Positions 9,466 through 23,429 are shown, numbered from the stretch's first letter. The stretch: DNA of 64,000 nt from Klebsiella oxytoca NBRC 105695 (GCF_001598695.1 NZ_BCZK01000005.1:327018-391017), one strand, 5' to 3'. The notes: generated from the letters alone by a model not told the origin. Numbers and translations are program-made.

Positions 9466-9491
9466 ACGCGAGGCTTCGGCCTCGCGTTTTC
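9466..9491 (+). terminator. Rho-independent terminator after sohB
   Basis: ACGCGAGGC-TTCG-GCCTCGCGT, a nine-base-pair stem with a stable TTCG tetraloop followed by TTT. It lies between the convergent sohB and yciN. Confidence 0.88.
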
Positions 9492-9511
9492 GTCAGGGTC
9501 GGGCAGAAGTG

Positions 9512-9763
9512 TTAATCCGCCAGGTGATACTTATCAGACAGTTCGTGCGCGAGGTATTTAAACATATTAAATACCGCCGTACTTTTCGCCGTGGGCAGTC
9601 CTTGCTCATCAAGATAAAACTCGCCGCTGAACACCAGCACGCCGTTACGCTGCACGACGTCGGTGGCCTCGATCCCGGCTAACGTATCTTCATGTTCGCG
9701 AATGAGTTTGTTGGCTTTTTCCAGAAGCGTCTGGCGATCGATGGGTTGGGTTGTACCTTGCAT
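9512..9763 (-). CDS. yciN: YciN, DUF2498 family protein
   Basis: An 83-residue soluble protein that matches E. coli YciN (DUF2498) nearly throughout, including [19 protein letters not shown] and [20 protein letters not shown]. The function is unknown. An AGGAGG ribosome-binding site lies eight bases before the ATG. It is a single gene facing sohB. Confidence 0.93.
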   Translation of the reverse strand: MQGTTQPIDRQTLLEKANKLIREHEDTLAGIEATDVVQRNGVLVFSGEFYLDEQGLPTAKSTAVFNMFKYLAHELSDKYHLAD

Positions 9764-10172
9764 AAATGCCTCCTGTGATTCTTCGCGGGTAGTCTACGCC
9801 GCGCGACGGCGAGGGGCAAATTTTCCATTGATCTTACAGGGGTAATTGCAGGCGCCGAATAAACATCAGTTAGTGGCGGGATTTGCTTTTGCATGCTAAT
9901 AAAGTTGCGTAACGAATTTTATCAGGTACAGTGTGACGCTTTCAGCGATCTGGCAACAGATTTGCTTGACATTCGGCCAAAAATTATTCGTGCTATGTCG
10001 CCTGGCGAGAAAAAGCCAGCAAACTCAGCTATCTGGTTTTATGGATGTGAAACCGGTGCAAAGGGTTGATATCCATCGACAACGACGCAACATAGGTTGT
10101 GACGTGTCGCCAGTGGATGGTGAATCAATGTGCGATGTATTCCTGGATGAATCAAATTAGGTAAAGGTGAAT
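9764..10172. other. Promoter region between yciN and topA
   Basis: About 400 bases between the divergent yciN and topA genes. E. coli topA has several promoters in the corresponding stretch, including supercoiling-sensitive and heat-shock ones. A TTGACA hexamer lies near 9965, but no well-spaced -10 follows it, so I do not assign a start. An open frame at 9933-10160 has no ribosome-binding site and no recognisable product, and I do not count it as a gene. Confidence 0.55.
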
Positions 10173-12770
10173 ATGGGTAAAGCTCTCGTTATCGTTGAGT
10201 CCCCGGCAAAAGCCAAAACGATCAATAAGTATCTGGGTAATGACTACGTGGTTAAGTCCAGCGTCGGTCATATCCGCGATTTGCCGACCAGTGGCTCAGC
10301 ATCTAAAAAGAGCGCCGACTCTACCTCCACCAAAGGGGCTAAAAAGCCTAAGAAGGATGAACGCGGCGCTCTGGTCAACCGTATGGGCGTGGACCCATGG
10401 CATGACTGGAATGCGCACTATGAAATACTCCCGGGTAAAGAAAAGGTCGTTTCTGAACTCAAACAGTTGGCGGAAAAAGCCGACCACATCTATCTCGCAA
10501 CCGACCTTGACCGCGAAGGGGAGGCCATTGCATGGCACCTGCGGGAAGTTATCGGTGGTGATGAACAGCGCTATAGCCGCGTGGTGTTCAACGAGATTAC
10601 CAAGAATGCTATCCGTCAGGCTTTCGAAAAGCCGGGCGAACTGAATATTGACCGTGTTAACGCTCAGCAGGCGCGTCGCTTTATGGACCGCGTGGTGGGC
10701 TATATGGTTTCTCCGCTGCTGTGGAAAAAAATTGCCCGCGGTCTGTCCGCAGGCCGCGTCCAGTCGGTTGCGGTACGTCTGGTGGTCGAGCGCGAGCGCG
10801 AAATTAAAGCGTTCGTTCCGGAAGAGTACTGGGAAGTTGACGCCAGCACCACCACCCCAGGCGGCGATGCATTGCCGCTGCAGGTAACGCACAACGGCGA
10901 TAAGCCATTCCGTCCGGTAAGCCGTGATGAAACCATGGCGGCCGTCGCGCTGCTTGAAAAAGCCAGCTACAGCGTGCTGGAGCGTGAAGACAAACCGACC
11001 AGCAGCAAGCCGGGCGCGCCGTTTATCACTTCCACGCTGCAGCAGGCCGCCAGCACGCGTCTTGGCTTCGGCGTGAAGAAAACCATGATGATGGCCCAGC
11101 GACTCTATGAAGCGGGACACATTACCTATATGCGTACCGACTCGACGAACCTGAGCCAGGATGCGCTGAGCATGGTGCGCGGCTACATTGGCGATAACTT
11201 CGGCAAGAAGTATCTGCCGGAGAGCGCGAATCAGTACGCCAGCAAAGAAAACTCGCAGGAGGCGCACGAAGCTATTCGTCCTTCCGACGTCAACGTGCTG
11301 GCCGAAACCTTAAAAGATATGGAATCTGATGCGCAGAAACTGTATCAGCTGATCTGGCGCCAGTTTGTCGCCTGTCAGATGACTCCTGCGCAGTACGACT
11401 CCACCACGCTGACGGTAAAAGCCGGCGATTTCAAACTGAAAGCCCGCGGCCGTACGCTGCGCTTTGACGGTTGGACTAAGGTGATGCCAGCCCTGCGTAA
11501 AGGCGATGAAGATCGTACTTTACCGCTGGTCAATAAGGGCGACAGCCTGAGCCTGGTCGAACTGACGCCAGCGCAGCACTTTACCAAGCCGCCGGCGCGT
11601 TTTAGCGAAGCCTCGCTGGTTAAAGAGCTCGAAAAACGCGGCATCGGCCGTCCGTCTACCTACGCGTCAATCATTTCGACCATTCAGGATCGCGGCTACG
11701 TACGAGTGGAAAACCGCCGTTTCTATGCGGAAAAAATGGGCGAAATCGTCACCGATCGACTGGAAGAGAACTTCCGCGATCTGATGAACTACGACTTCAC
11801 CGCGCAGATGGAAGACCGTCTTGACCAGGTGGCGAACCATCAGGCCGAGTGGAAGCAGGTGCTCGACAGCTTCTTCGGGGACTTCACTTCGCAGCTGCAA
11901 ACGGCAGAGAAAGATCCGGAAGAGGGCGGCATGCAGCCGAACCCTATGGTGCTGACCAGCATTGACTGCCCAACCTGCGGGCGCAAGATGGGGATCAGGA
12001 CCGCCAGCACCGGCGTGTTCCTTGGCTGCTCGGGCTATGCGCTGTCGCCGAAAGAGCGCTGCAAAACCACCATTAACCTGGTGCCGGAAAACGAAGTCCT
12101 CAACGTGCTGGAAGGCGATGACGCCGAAACCAATGCATTGCGGGCCAAACGTCGCTGTAAAAAATGCGGCACGGCAATGGACAGCTACCTTATCGATCCG
12201 AAGCGCAAGCTGCACGTCTGCGGTAATAACCCGACCTGCGATGGTTACGAGATTGAAGAGGGCGAATTCCGCATCAAGGGCTATGACGGTCCGATCGTTG
12301 AGTGTGAGAAATGTGGCTCCGAAATGCACCTGAAAATGGGGCGTTTTGGTAAGTACATGGCCTGCACCAACGACGAGTGTAAAAACACCCGTAAGATCCT
12401 GCGTAATGGGGAAGTGGCTCCGCCGAAAGAAGATCCGGTTCCGCTGCCGGAACTGCCGTGCGAGAAGTCAGACGCCTATTTCGTCCTGCGCGATGGCGCG
12501 GCGGGCGTATTCCTTGCCGCCAATACTTTCCCGAAATCCCGCGAAACTCGCGCGCCGCTTGTGGAAGAGCTGTTCCGCTTCCGCGATCGTCTGCCTGAGA
12601 AGCTGCGCTATCTGGCCGATGCGCCGCAGCAGGATCCGGAAGGCAACAAAACGCTGGTGCGCTTTAGCCGCAAAACTAAACAGCAGTACGTTGCTTCTGA
12701 GAAAGAGGGTAAAGCGACCGGCTGGTCAGCCTTCTATATCGACGGTAAATGGACCGAAGCGAAGAAATAA
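10173..12770 (+). CDS. topA: TopA, DNA topoisomerase I
   Basis: Type IA topoisomerase that relaxes negative supercoils. The start is ATG 10173 (Met-Gly-Lys-Ala-Leu-Val), preceded by AAGGTG; the in-frame GTG six bases earlier is less likely. The 865-residue protein has the Toprim domain at the N-terminus ([12 protein letters not shown]; acidic motif [14 protein letters not shown]), the active-site tyrosine in [12 protein letters not shown] (Y319 by alignment with E. coli), and three C-terminal four-cysteine zinc ribbons ([24 protein letters not shown]) followed by the zinc-ribbon-like tail. Length and sequence are those of the enterobacterial enzyme. It stands as a single transcription unit closed by a strong terminator. 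Confidence 0.98.
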   Translation: MGKALVIVESPAKAKTINKYLGNDYVVKSSVGHIRDLPTSGSASKKSADSTSTKGAKKPKKDERGALVNRMGVDPWHDWNAHYEILPGKEKVVSELKQLAEKADHIYLATDLDREGEAIAWHLREVIGGDEQRYSRVVFNEITKNAIRQAFEKPGELNIDRVNAQQARRFMDRVVGYMVSPLLWKKIARGLSAGRVQSVAVRLVVEREREIKAFVPEEYWEVDASTTTPGGDALPLQVTHNGDKPFRPVSRDETMAAVALLEKASYSVLEREDKPTSSKPGAPFITSTLQQAASTRLGFGVKKTMMMAQRLYEAGHITYMRTDSTNLSQDALSMVRGYIGDNFGKKYLPESANQYASKENSQEAHEAIRPSDVNVLAETLKDMESDAQKLYQLIWRQFVACQMTPAQYDSTTLTVKAGDFKLKARGRTLRFDGWTKVMPALRKGDEDRTLPLVNKGDSLSLVELTPAQHFTKPPARFSEASLVKELEKRGIGRPSTYASIISTIQDRGYVRVENRRFYAEKMGEIVTDRLEENFRDLMNYDFTAQMEDRLDQVANHQAEWKQVLDSFFGDFTSQLQTAEKDPEEGGMQPNPMVLTSIDCPTCGRKMGIRTASTGVFLGCSGYALSPKERCKTTINLVPENEVLNVLEGDDAETNALRAKRRCKKCGTAMDSYLIDPKRKLHVCGNNPTCDGYEIEEGEFRIKGYDGPIVECEKCGSEMHLKMGRFGKYMACTNDECKNTRKILRNGEVAPPKEDPVPLPELPCEKSDAYFVLRDGAAGVFLAANTFPKSRETRAPLVEELFRFRDRLPEKLRYLADAPQQDPEGNKTLVRFSRKTKQQYVASEKEGKATGWSAFYIDGKWTEAKK

Positions 12771-12780
12771 CCTCTCCTGA

Positions 12781-12802
12781 GGGCCGCGTTGCGGCCCTTC
12801 AT
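12781..12802 (+). terminator. Rho-independent terminator of topA
   Basis: GGGCCGC-GTT-GCGGCCC, a seven-base-pair GC stem, begins ten bases after the topA stop codon and is followed by TTCATTCATTT. Confidence 0.8.
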
Positions 12803-12923
12803 TCATTTCCCAGGTGACTGATCTCCCACGTTAATCAGCTTTTTTATCTCCCGCCTTATAACTGTCTTATTATTTTTTGTTAGTATCTATACATAGTAGA
12901 TATAAATGATATAGTGGTTATAG

Positions 12924-14072
<1,149 letters not shown>

Positions 14073-14317
14073 CCGCAGAAAAAATGATGGCATCCTCACG
14101 GGGATGCCAAAACCTATAATGACCTGAATTTGAATATCTAAACGTTGTCTGAATCACAATTTTCGTTAACTCCTCATACCAGATTTGCAAATATACCTGT
14201 CGCGATCAAAATAATGATTAAAGATATCTGCCGGGAAGCGAATTCGCTGGATTAATAGCGCATCCATAATTAAGATTTATCTGTGGTTAGCAATTCTTAG
14301 CGATTGGTGGTGAAAAA

Positions 14318-14485
14318 ATGATTAGTGATATCGATTATATGAAGTTTACGATGTCACAGGAACGTGACAAGACTGAGATAGATCCGGTTTTGAGAAGTAA
14401 GGCCTGGAGCGCCGTTATCCTTGGGCTTGCGATGTTCTGGAGCGTCCTTGCTCTGGTTATCTGCAACGTTTGGTTTCTAAGCTAG
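14318..14485 (+). CDS. ymiA: YmiA-like small membrane protein
   Basis: This 55-codon frame encodes a short polar head followed by one membrane helix (AWSAVILGLAMFWSVLALVI). The C-terminal half resembles E. coli YmiA as I recall it (RKAWxAVxLG...FWxxxALxIxxxW), and the gene sits in the same place, downstream of cysB and upstream of acnA. GGTGG lies a few bases before the ATG. An internal ATG at 14351 would give a 44-residue product, closer to the length of YmiA. The function is unknown. A terminator follows about 140 bases later. Confidence 0.65.
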   Translation: MISDIDYMKFTMSQERDKTEIDPVLRSKAWSAVILGLAMFWSVLALVICNVWFLS

Positions 14486-14624
14486 AGCACCTGCCAGTCA
14501 AAATGGTTGTGTCAGTTTTATGACAAGTGAAATATTGAGAATAATTTCCATCTGATAAAAATAGCGGCAATAAGGAGGATATAATCTTTCTCTTTTTAGA
14601 TTCGCTCAATAAATTTTCTCTATT

Positions 14625-14662
14625 GGACTAATCGGCAAAATAATGACGATTAGTCCTTCTTT
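14625..14662 (+). terminator. Probable terminator downstream of the ymiA-like gene
   Basis: GGACTAATCG (14625-14634) pairs perfectly with CGATTAGTCC (14647-14656) and is followed by TTCTTTG. It lies after the ymiA-like gene and well before acnA. Confidence 0.65.
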
Positions 14663-14882
14663 GTACTCGCGTACTAATACACCTTGGTTGTTGAAGTAAA
14701 CGCACCTTCTTCAATGCTTCTCAATATTACCACCCTCTATTATTCAAATTTCCTGTCTTAATCCGCTTAACCTATTTTAGCAATTTGAGTTGTTATCAAA
14801 GTGTTACATCAAAGATGTGTTATCTTTAATAATGACCCTGAGGAGGATCAGGGGATGCTATCCCTAAGGTAAAGGAGGAGCT
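14663..14882 (+). promoter_or_regulatory. acnA upstream region
   Basis: AT-rich region between the terminator and acnA. It holds the acnA promoter, known in E. coli to respond to SoxRS and stationary phase, but I cannot mark a specific site with confidence. The acnA ribosome-binding sequence AAAGGAGGAG, five bases before the ATG, is very strong. Upstream of this region, near 14572, another AAGGAGGAT sequence has no ATG or GTG at the right distance and is not assigned. Confidence 0.45.
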
Positions 14883-17555
<2,673 letters not shown>

Positions 17556-17571
17556 ACCTGCGTCTGATATA

Positions 17572-17601
17572 AAAAGGGCCAGCATATGCTCTGGCCCTTT
17601 T
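17572..17601. terminator. Bidirectional terminator between acnA and ribA
   Basis: AAAAGGGCCAG and CTGGCCCTTTT form an eleven-base stem around CATATGCT. A runs lead in and T runs lead out on both strands, so it can terminate both convergent genes. Confidence 0.88.
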
Positions 17602-17618
17602 CTTATTAATGCGGCGGA

Positions 17619-18209
17619 TTATTTACTCAGCAGGTGGCCCATTTTCGCCGCCTTGGTATCGAGATAGTGGGCATTTTTCGGGTTGCGGCCCACGATCAGC
17701 GGCACGCGTTCGACAATGTTGATTCCGGCTTCGGTAAGGATCTCAACCTTCTTCGGATTGTTGGTCAACAGACGCACCTGTTCAACGTTGAGCAGCTTAA
17801 ACATATCCGCGCACAGGGTAAAATCACGCTCATCGGCGGCAAAGCCCAGCTGATGATTAGCCTCGACGGTGTCATAGCCTTGATCCTGTAAAGCGTAAGC
17901 GCGAATTTTATTCAGCAGGCCGATATTGCGCCCTTCCTGCCGGTGATACAGCAGGATACCGCGCCCCTCTTCGGCAATATGCGACAGCGCCGCTTCCAGC
18001 TGAAATCCGCAATCACAGCGCAGGCTAAAAAGGGCATCGCCCGTGAGACACTCAGAGTGTACGCGGGCCAGCACCGGGGATTGCCCCGAAATATCGCCGA
18101 AAACCAGCGCGACGTGATCCTGCCCGGTTGCCAGTTCTTCAAAACCCACCATGAGAAAATCGCCCCATGGGGTTGGCAGTTTGGCTTCTGCCACACGTTT
18201 AAGCTGCAT
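17619..18209 (-). CDS. ribA: RibA, GTP cyclohydrolase II
   Basis: First enzyme of riboflavin synthesis; opens GTP to the pyrimidinone intermediate, releasing formate and pyrophosphate. The 196-residue protein carries the zinc ligands C54, C65 and C67 in [17 protein letters not shown], the active-site [16 protein letters not shown] segment, and the TNNPKK motif. Length and sequence match E. coli RibA. It is a single gene on the minus strand, convergent with acnA and divergent from pgpB. Confidence 0.97.
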   Translation of the reverse strand: MQLKRVAEAKLPTPWGDFLMVGFEELATGQDHVALVFGDISGQSPVLARVHSECLTGDALFSLRCDCGFQLEAALSHIAEEGRGILLYHRQEGRNIGLLNKIRAYALQDQGYDTVEANHQLGFAADERDFTLCADMFKLLNVEQVRLLTNNPKKVEILTEAGINIVERVPLIVGRNPKNAHYLDTKAAKMGHLLSK

Positions 18210-18371
18210 GTGATTCTCCAGATTCTATCAGCACCTGACTGTGCTTCTGTTTGCCGCTATTTTGCCACAACGGCGCGACGTTCTCCTAATTGCGTACGGT
18301 TACCTGCGCGCAAAGCGCACAAACGAACTACTTTCCGTTATGATATTGAGGTCAAAGAATAAGGAGATGAA

Positions 18372-19139
18372 ATGCTGTTGATTGCCAGACGAACCGCCGT
18401 TGGCGCGGCCCTGCTATTGATCATGCCTGCTGTGGTGTGGATTTCCGGCTGGAAATGGCATCCGGAACTGTCGGCAGGCATGATGAAGCTGCTGTACTGG
18501 GTGACCGAGACGGTGACGCAACCCTGGGGCATCATCACGCACGTTATTTTATGCGCCTGGTTCCTGTGGTGTCTGCGATTTCGTCTGCGCGCCGCGGTAG
18601 TCCTGTTCCTGATTCTGGGCGCCGCGATCCTGCTGGGTCAGGGTATGAAGTCGTGGATTAAAGACCGCGTTCAGGAGCCTCGCCCCTTTGTCATCTGGCT
18701 GGAACAGGCCCGGCAGGTGCCGGTCACCCAATTCTACACCTTGAAACGCAAAGAACGCGCTAAACTGGTGCATGAGCAGCTGGCCCAGGAGCAGCAAATT
18801 CCGCACTTTTTGCGTAAGCACTGGCAAAAAGAGACCGGCTTCGCTTTCCCTTCTGGTCACACCATGTTTGCTGCCAGCTGGGCGCTGCTTGGCGTAGGTC
18901 TGCTGTGGCCCCGGCGTCGTTGGGTAACCATGGCGCTGCTGCTGACGTGGGCCGTAGCGGTGATGGGGAGCCGCCTGGCGCTGGGCATGCACTGGCCGCA
19001 GGACCTGATCGTCGCGACGCTCATTTCCTGGCTGCTGGTGACCCTGGCGACCTGGCTTGCCCAGCGGTTCTGCGGTCCGCTATCGCCGCCGGGTGAAGAG
19101 GCGCAGGATATTAAAAAAAGGGCGGCAGCGCCGGAATAG
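18372..19139 (+). CDS. pgpB: PgpB, membrane phosphatidylglycerophosphatase/undecaprenyl-PP phosphatase
   Basis: A 255-residue type-2 phosphatidic acid phosphatase (PAP2) in the inner membrane. It dephosphorylates phosphatidylglycerol phosphate and also recycles undecaprenyl pyrophosphate. The three PAP2 motifs are present: KDRVQEPRP, the PSGH motif in FAFPSGHTMFAAS, and GSRLALGMHWPQD with the catalytic histidine. Several hydrophobic helices and a periplasmic loop between motifs 1 and 2 (about residues 105-155) are visible. AAGGAG lies before the ATG. Confidence 0.95.
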   Translation: MLLIARRTAVGAALLLIMPAVVWISGWKWHPELSAGMMKLLYWVTETVTQPWGIITHVILCAWFLWCLRFRLRAAVVLFLILGAAILLGQGMKSWIKDRVQEPRPFVIWLEQARQVPVTQFYTLKRKERAKLVHEQLAQEQQIPHFLRKHWQKETGFAFPSGHTMFAASWALLGVGLLWPRRRWVTMALLLTWAVAVMGSRLALGMHWPQDLIVATLISWLLVTLATWLAQRFCGPLSPPGEEAQDIKKRAAAPE

Positions 19140-19274
19140 TGTTGATATTGCCAGCTTCAGGCCGCATATCCTGTACTGGCGTCATGCATTTCCATTTCAC
19201 CGCTGCGGCGAAAATGATACTTTATAGGGCTGAACGCGGGATTCTTACGCGCAACCCACATAACGGGAAGTCAT

Positions 19275-19583
19275 GTGAAATATTTTCTAATTTTCTTATT
19301 GGTGTTAGCAATCTTCGTCATTTCAGTGACGCTGGGAGCGCAGAATGACCAGGTGGTCACGTTCAACTATTTGCTCGCGCAGGGTGAATTCCGTATCTCA
19401 ACGTTGCTGGCCGTGCTTTTTGCTGCCGGTTTTGCCATCGGTTGGTTGATTTGCGGCCTTTTCTGGCTGCGCGTCCGCGTCTCTCTGGCGCGTGCCGAGC
19501 GCAAAATTAAGCGTCTGGAGCATCAGATTGCGCCAGCCGGCGCTGCGCCCGCTGAAGCCGGTGTTCCTGCGGTGAAGGAATAA
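19275..19583 (+). CDS. lapA: LapA, envelope assembly protein (YciS)
   Basis: A 102-residue inner-membrane protein, read from a GTG start that gives the E. coli-like N-terminus MKYFLIFLLVLAIF. Two membrane helices (about 1-20 and 42-64) are followed by a basic, coiled tail (RVRVSLARAERKIKRLEHQI). LapA is encoded with LapB, which lies six bases downstream, and takes part in control of lipopolysaccharide synthesis. The cytoplasmic tail ends in an Ala/Pro-rich stretch. Confidence 0.94.
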   Translation: MKYFLIFLLVLAIFVISVTLGAQNDQVVTFNYLLAQGEFRISTLLAVLFAAGFAIGWLICGLFWLRVRVSLARAERKIKRLEHQIAPAGAAPAEAGVPAVKE

Positions 19584-19589
19584 TCATTT

Positions 19590-20759
19590 ATGCTGGAGTT
19601 GTTGTTTCTGCTTTTGCCCGTTGCCGCAGCATATGGCTGGTATATGGGGCGCAGAAGTGCACAACAGTCCAAACAGGACGATGCGAGCCGTCTGTCGCGT
19701 GACTACGTTACAGGGGTTAACTTCCTGCTGAGCAATCAGCAGGATAAAGCCGTCGATCTGTTCCTCGATATGCTGAAAGAGGATACCGGCACCGTCGAAG
19801 CCCACCTTACGCTGGGCAATCTGTTTCGCTCGCGCGGCGAAGTTGACCGCGCTATCCGCATTCACCAGAGCTTAATGGAAAGCGCCTCGTTAACTTACGA
19901 TCAGCGCCTGCTGGCGGTTCAGCAGCTGGGGCGCGATTATATGGCAGCCGGGCTGTATGACCGGGCGGAGGGGATGTTTAAACAGCTGGTGGATGAAACG
20001 GATTTTCGCCTTGGTGCATTACAGCAGCTGCTGCAGATTTATCAGTCAACCAGCGACTGGCAGTCGGCGATTGAAGTGGCGGAACGCCTGGTTAAGCTCG
20101 GTAAAGAGAAGCACCGCGGCGAAATCGCCAACTTCTGGTGCGAGCTGGCGCTGCAGCAAATGGCGGGCAATGACCTGGATAAGGCCATGGCGCTACTGAA
20201 AAAAGGCGCCGCTGCGGACAAGAACAGCGCTCGCGTCTCCATCATGATGGGACGGGTGTGGATGGAGAAGGGCGACTACGCTAAAGCCGTCGAGAGCCTG
20301 GAACGGGTAATTGAGCAAGACAAAGAACTGGTCGGTGAAACCCTGGAGATGCTGCAAACCTGTTACCAGCAGCTGGGGAAAATCGACGAGTGGGAAGCGT
20401 TTTTACGCCGCTGCGCGGATGAAAACACCGGGGCGACGGCCGACCTCATGCTGGCACAAATCCTTGAGCAGCGAGAAGGAATTGAGTCCGCGCAAAACTA
20501 TGTGACGCGCCAGCTGGAGCGCCACCCGACGATGCGCGTATTCCATAAACTGATCGATTACCATATTAATGAAGCCGAAGAGGGGCGGGCGAAGCAGAGC
20601 CTGGGTGTTCTGCGCCAGATGGTGGGCGAACAGGTCCGCAGCAAGCCGCGTTACCGCTGTCAAAAATGTGGTTTCACCGCGCATACGCTGTACTGGCACT
20701 GCCCGTCGTGCCGCTCGTGGTCCACCATTAAGCCAATTCGCGGCCTGGATGGGCAGTAA
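19590..20759 (+). CDS. lapB: LapB, LPS regulatory TPR protein (YciM)
   Basis: LapB, anchored in the inner membrane, directs the FtsH protease to LpxC and so limits LPS production. The 389-residue protein has an N-terminal membrane helix (about 1-20), a series of tetratricopeptide repeats (about 35-330), and a C-terminal rubredoxin-like zinc site formed by C357, C360, C371 and C374 (CQKCG and HCPSC). These are the positions known in E. coli. It follows lapA by six bases in a two-gene operon. Confidence 0.97.
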   Translation: MLELLFLLLPVAAAYGWYMGRRSAQQSKQDDASRLSRDYVTGVNFLLSNQQDKAVDLFLDMLKEDTGTVEAHLTLGNLFRSRGEVDRAIRIHQSLMESASLTYDQRLLAVQQLGRDYMAAGLYDRAEGMFKQLVDETDFRLGALQQLLQIYQSTSDWQSAIEVAERLVKLGKEKHRGEIANFWCELALQQMAGNDLDKAMALLKKGAAADKNSARVSIMMGRVWMEKGDYAKAVESLERVIEQDKELVGETLEMLQTCYQQLGKIDEWEAFLRRCADENTGATADLMLAQILEQREGIESAQNYVTRQLERHPTMRVFHKLIDYHINEAEEGRAKQSLGVLRQMVGEQVRSKPRYRCQKCGFTAHTLYWHCPSCRSWSTIKPIRGLDGQ

Positions 20760-20951
20760 ATTTAAAAAAACGCGCGCTTTAGTTACAACATACTAATGGA
20801 TTTATCTTCATCATCTCCTCCGGCTACGGTAGCCGAATTGTCCGGCAGACAGGGAAATGCAGCCTGTTATTTTTGCCTTATCGCAGGTAGAATGCTGCCC
20901 GTTTACCTTTTTTGCGCCGAACCGGCGCTCATCAACAATTAAGGTCCGGTC

Positions 20952-21689
20952 ATGACGTCTACTGCTACATCTTCTTCCCGCGTTGTCACATCTTCTCCCG
21001 TCGTCGTTGCTCTTGATTATGATAACCGTGATAAAGCGCTGGCGTTTGTCGACCGTATCGACCCGCGCGACTGTCGCCTGAAGGTGGGTAAAGAGATGTT
21101 TACTCTACTGGGGCCGCAGTTTGTTCGCGACCTGCATCAGCGCGGTTTCGAGGTCTTTCTCGATCTAAAATTTCACGATATTCCGAATACCACCGCCCGC
21201 GCGGTCGCCGCAGCGGCTGAGCTCGGCGTCTGGATGGTCAACGTTCACGCTTCCGGGGGGGCGCGTATGATGACCGCCGCACGTGAAGCCTTGCAACCTT
21301 TCGGCAAAGACGCCCCGCTGTTAATTGCCGTCACCGTGCTAACCAGCATGGAAGCCAGCGATCTACAGGATCTGGGGATTACGCTTTCTCCAGCCGACTA
21401 CGCCGCGAAGCTGGCGGAGCTGACCCAGCGCTGCGGTCTGGATGGCGTGGTCTGCTCGGCGCAGGAAGCGGTTCGCTTTAAACAAGAACGGGGCCAGGCG
21501 TTCAGGCTGGTGACGCCTGGCATTCGTCCACAAGGCAGCGACGCCGGCGATCAGCGGCGAATTATGACGCCGGAGCAGGCGCAGGCAGCTGGCGTGGATT
21601 ATATGGTCATTGGTCGCCCGGTCACTCAGTCTGCCGATCCTGCCGCTACGCTGCGCAGCATCAACGCATCGTTGAATAAGGAGGCATGA
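20952..21689 (+). CDS. pyrF: PyrF, orotidine 5'-phosphate decarboxylase
   Basis: Last step of UMP synthesis, decarboxylating OMP. The 245-residue TIM-barrel enzyme has the catalytic residues K44 (RLKVGKEM) and D71, K73 and D76 in the signature [12 protein letters not shown]. The phosphate-binding [17 protein letters not shown] segment lies near the C-terminus. The stop codon overlaps the yciH start, indicating a pyrF-yciH operon. Confidence 0.97.
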   Translation: MTSTATSSSRVVTSSPVVVALDYDNRDKALAFVDRIDPRDCRLKVGKEMFTLLGPQFVRDLHQRGFEVFLDLKFHDIPNTTARAVAAAAELGVWMVNVHASGGARMMTAAREALQPFGKDAPLLIAVTVLTSMEASDLQDLGITLSPADYAAKLAELTQRCGLDGVVCSAQEAVRFKQERGQAFRLVTPGIRPQGSDAGDQRRIMTPEQAQAAGVDYMVIGRPVTQSADPAATLRSINASLNKEA

Positions 21690-22000
21690 TGAGCGATTCC
21701 AATAGCCGACTGGTGTACTCAACGGACAGCGGTCGTATTGATGAACCTAAACCGGTACAAGCGCGCCCGAAAGGGGACGGTATCGTGCGCATCCAGCGGC
21801 AGACAAGCGGTCGTAAGGGTAAGGGCGTCTGCCTGATTAGTGGGATTGATGAAAATGATGAAGCGCTGGCTAAACTTGCCGCCGAGCTGAAAAAGAAATG
21901 CGGCTGCGGTGGGTCGGTAAAGGACGGTGTGATTGAGATTCAGGGCGATAAGCGCGAGCTGCTAAAAACGCTTCTTGAAGCCAAAGGAATGAAGGTTTAG
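21689..22000 (+). CDS. yciH: YciH, SUI1/eIF1-like translation protein
   Basis: A 103-residue member of the SUI1 family, the bacterial relative of eukaryotic initiation factor eIF1. Family hallmarks are RIQRQTSGRKGKGVCLI, KKKCGCGGSVKDGVIEIQGDK, and the C-terminal KTLLEAKGMKV. Two adjacent ATG codons (21686 and 21689) are possible. I choose the second, which agrees with the E. coli N-terminus [11 protein letters not shown] and is five bases from AAGGAGG. In E. coli YciH affects the fidelity of start selection. Confidence 0.95.
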   Translation: MSDSNSRLVYSTDSGRIDEPKPVQARPKGDGIVRIQRQTSGRKGKGVCLISGIDENDEALAKLAAELKKKCGCGGSVKDGVIEIQGDKRELLKTLLEAKGMKV

Positions 22001-22024
22001 CTGGCTGGCGGTTAATCAATAATA

Positions 22025-22058
22025 AGGCCACGATAATTATCGTGGCCTGCAATTTTTT
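22025..22058. terminator. Terminator between yciH and osmB
   Basis: AGGCCACGAT-AATT-ATCGTGGCCT is a perfect ten-base-pair stem. It is followed on the plus strand by GCAATTTTTT, and it may also serve osmB from the other side. Confidence 0.85.
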
Positions 22059-22111
22059 GCTGGTGTACTGGTCAGCTAATATAAACTTTAATCTAATTGC
22101 TTGCGGTTAAA

Positions 22112-22333
22112 TTATTTACCTACCTGGTGGCCAATAATACCGCCGACTGCCGCGCCGCCCAGGGTACCCAGGGTGCTGCCATCGGTAAGCACCGCGCCAC
22201 CGAGCGCACCGGCGCCTGCGCCGATAGCGGTATTACGATCGCGTTTAGACCAGTTCGAACAAGCGCTCAGAGACATTGCAACAGTGACGGCCAGAACCAC
22301 AGCGGCCATTTTTTTGTTCATTGAAGTCATCAT
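22112..22333 (-). CDS. osmB: OsmB, osmotically inducible lipoprotein
   Basis: The start at 22333 (Met-Met-Thr-Ser-Met) follows CAGGAG by seven bases. The longer frame upstream adds residues absent from OsmB. The 73-residue precursor has a lipoprotein signal peptide ending in LSAC with C25 as the lipidated residue. A glycine-zipper region follows (GAGAGALGGAVL and GTLGGAAVGGIIG), typical of outer-membrane OsmB/SlyB-like lipoproteins. In E. coli it is induced by high osmolarity and stationary phase. Confidence 0.95.
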   Translation of the reverse strand: MMTSMNKKMAAVVLAVTVAMSLSACSNWSKRDRNTAIGAGAGALGGAVLTDGSTLGTLGGAAVGGIIGHQVGK

Positions 22334-22560
22334 TTTTTTTCTCCTGAATAATCTATTCATGGATACAACTTCCCTTAAGCATAGCTTGTTACGCCAGCTC
22401 GGGGAGTATTCCATGAAGCTTTAGTTGCGCAGGTGTTGCTCTATTCACGCAGGTGATAGTTACTTCCTGTTATATCGCTAACATTAATTCTACTTTCAAT
22501 AAATTTTTCAGGCAGGTAAAAAGTCTGAATTCAGCGGTCAGATAAGTCTCAGACGAGAGC

Positions 22561-22583
22561 TATGCCGGGTACGGCCCGGCATA
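22561..22583. terminator. Palindromic hairpin downstream of yciT
   Basis: TATGCCGGG-TACGG-CCCGGCATA is a perfect nine-base-pair stem 25 bases past the yciT stop. It lacks a T run on either side, so it may be an extragenic palindrome or 3'-end stabiliser rather than a classical terminator. Confidence 0.5.
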
Positions 22584-22607
22584 CTAAAGGCAAAGCAGGG
22601 AGAACGA

Positions 22608-23357
22608 TCAGGGATGGTTGACGATATTTACGGTTAAGCCGCACTGCGTTAACTGGTTATGCACGGCATCGTTTAGATTGTCGTCGGTAATAATGCGGTT
22701 GAATCGGCCGATCGGCCCGAGCGGATATGGGTGCACAACGTTGAACTTCGAGCTATCGCTCAGCACAATCGCCTCACAGCCCTTTTCAAGCACCGCGTTC
22801 ACCACATCGGCGCGCATCATATCTCGTCCGGTAAATCCGGTTTCGGCCTGCCAGCCGTCGATGCCGATAAAGGCCTTGCTGAAGTGAACCTGCTGAATAA
22901 ACTGCCGCGTGAGAGGACCAACCATGCTTTCGCTGCGCTTCTGGTAGATTCCACCCAGCAGGATCACTTCTCCGGGCGTCTCTTTCAGTAGGTGAGCGAT
23001 ATAGCTGCTGACGGTGATGATAGTGATATCGCCGCGCTCGGCGAGCGTACGGGCGAGCAGGGCGTTGCAGCTGCCGTTTTCGATAAATACCGTTTCCCCG
23101 GAGGAGACGAGCGTAGCGGCCCGCGCAGCCAGCTCTCGCTTAATGGCGAAATGGGTCATCATGCGGGTTTCCACATCTTCGCTGTCCAGCGGAACGGCGA
23201 AGCCGTGGGTACGTCGCAGGTAGCTCTGCTTTTCTAATGAGTTTAAATCCTGGCGAATGGTGACTTCAGAGACACCGGTCATTTTCGCGAGATCGGCCAC
23301 GCTCATACGGCCTTTATCGATGACCATTTGCAAAATACTTTGTTGTCGGGCGTTCAT
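22608..23357 (-). CDS. yciT: YciT, DeoR-family transcriptional regulator
   Basis: A 249-residue DeoR/GlpR-type repressor. The N-terminal helix-turn-helix (about residues 5-57) reads [20 protein letters not shown]. The sensor domain has the DeoR features [33 protein letters not shown] and [21 protein letters not shown]. It matches E. coli YciT. Such regulators usually respond to a phosphorylated sugar; the ligand here is unknown. It lies alone on the minus strand between osmB and yciZ. Confidence 0.93.
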   Translation of the reverse strand: MNARQQSILQMVIDKGRMSVADLAKMTGVSEVTIRQDLNSLEKQSYLRRTHGFAVPLDSEDVETRMMTHFAIKRELAARAATLVSSGETVFIENGSCNALLARTLAERGDITIITVSSYIAHLLKETPGEVILLGGIYQKRSESMVGPLTRQFIQQVHFSKAFIGIDGWQAETGFTGRDMMRADVVNAVLEKGCEAIVLSDSSKFNVVHPYPLGPIGRFNRIITDDNLNDAVHNQLTQCGLTVNIVNHP

Positions 23358-23429
23358 AGCAACTTCGCAGTTAAGGGCTGTTTGGGCGAGCGATCGGGCC
23401 AGGATGCCCGATTGCGGCGGTGTAGATTA

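Noticed and set aside
9933..10160. 75-codon frame just upstream of topA
   Set aside because: No ribosome-binding site, occupies the known promoter region of topA and has no similarity to a protein I know.
14572..14628. Short gene behind the strong AAGGAGGAT sequence
   Set aside because: No ATG, GTG or TTG is at a suitable distance; the following frame is only 15 codons from a non-start codon.
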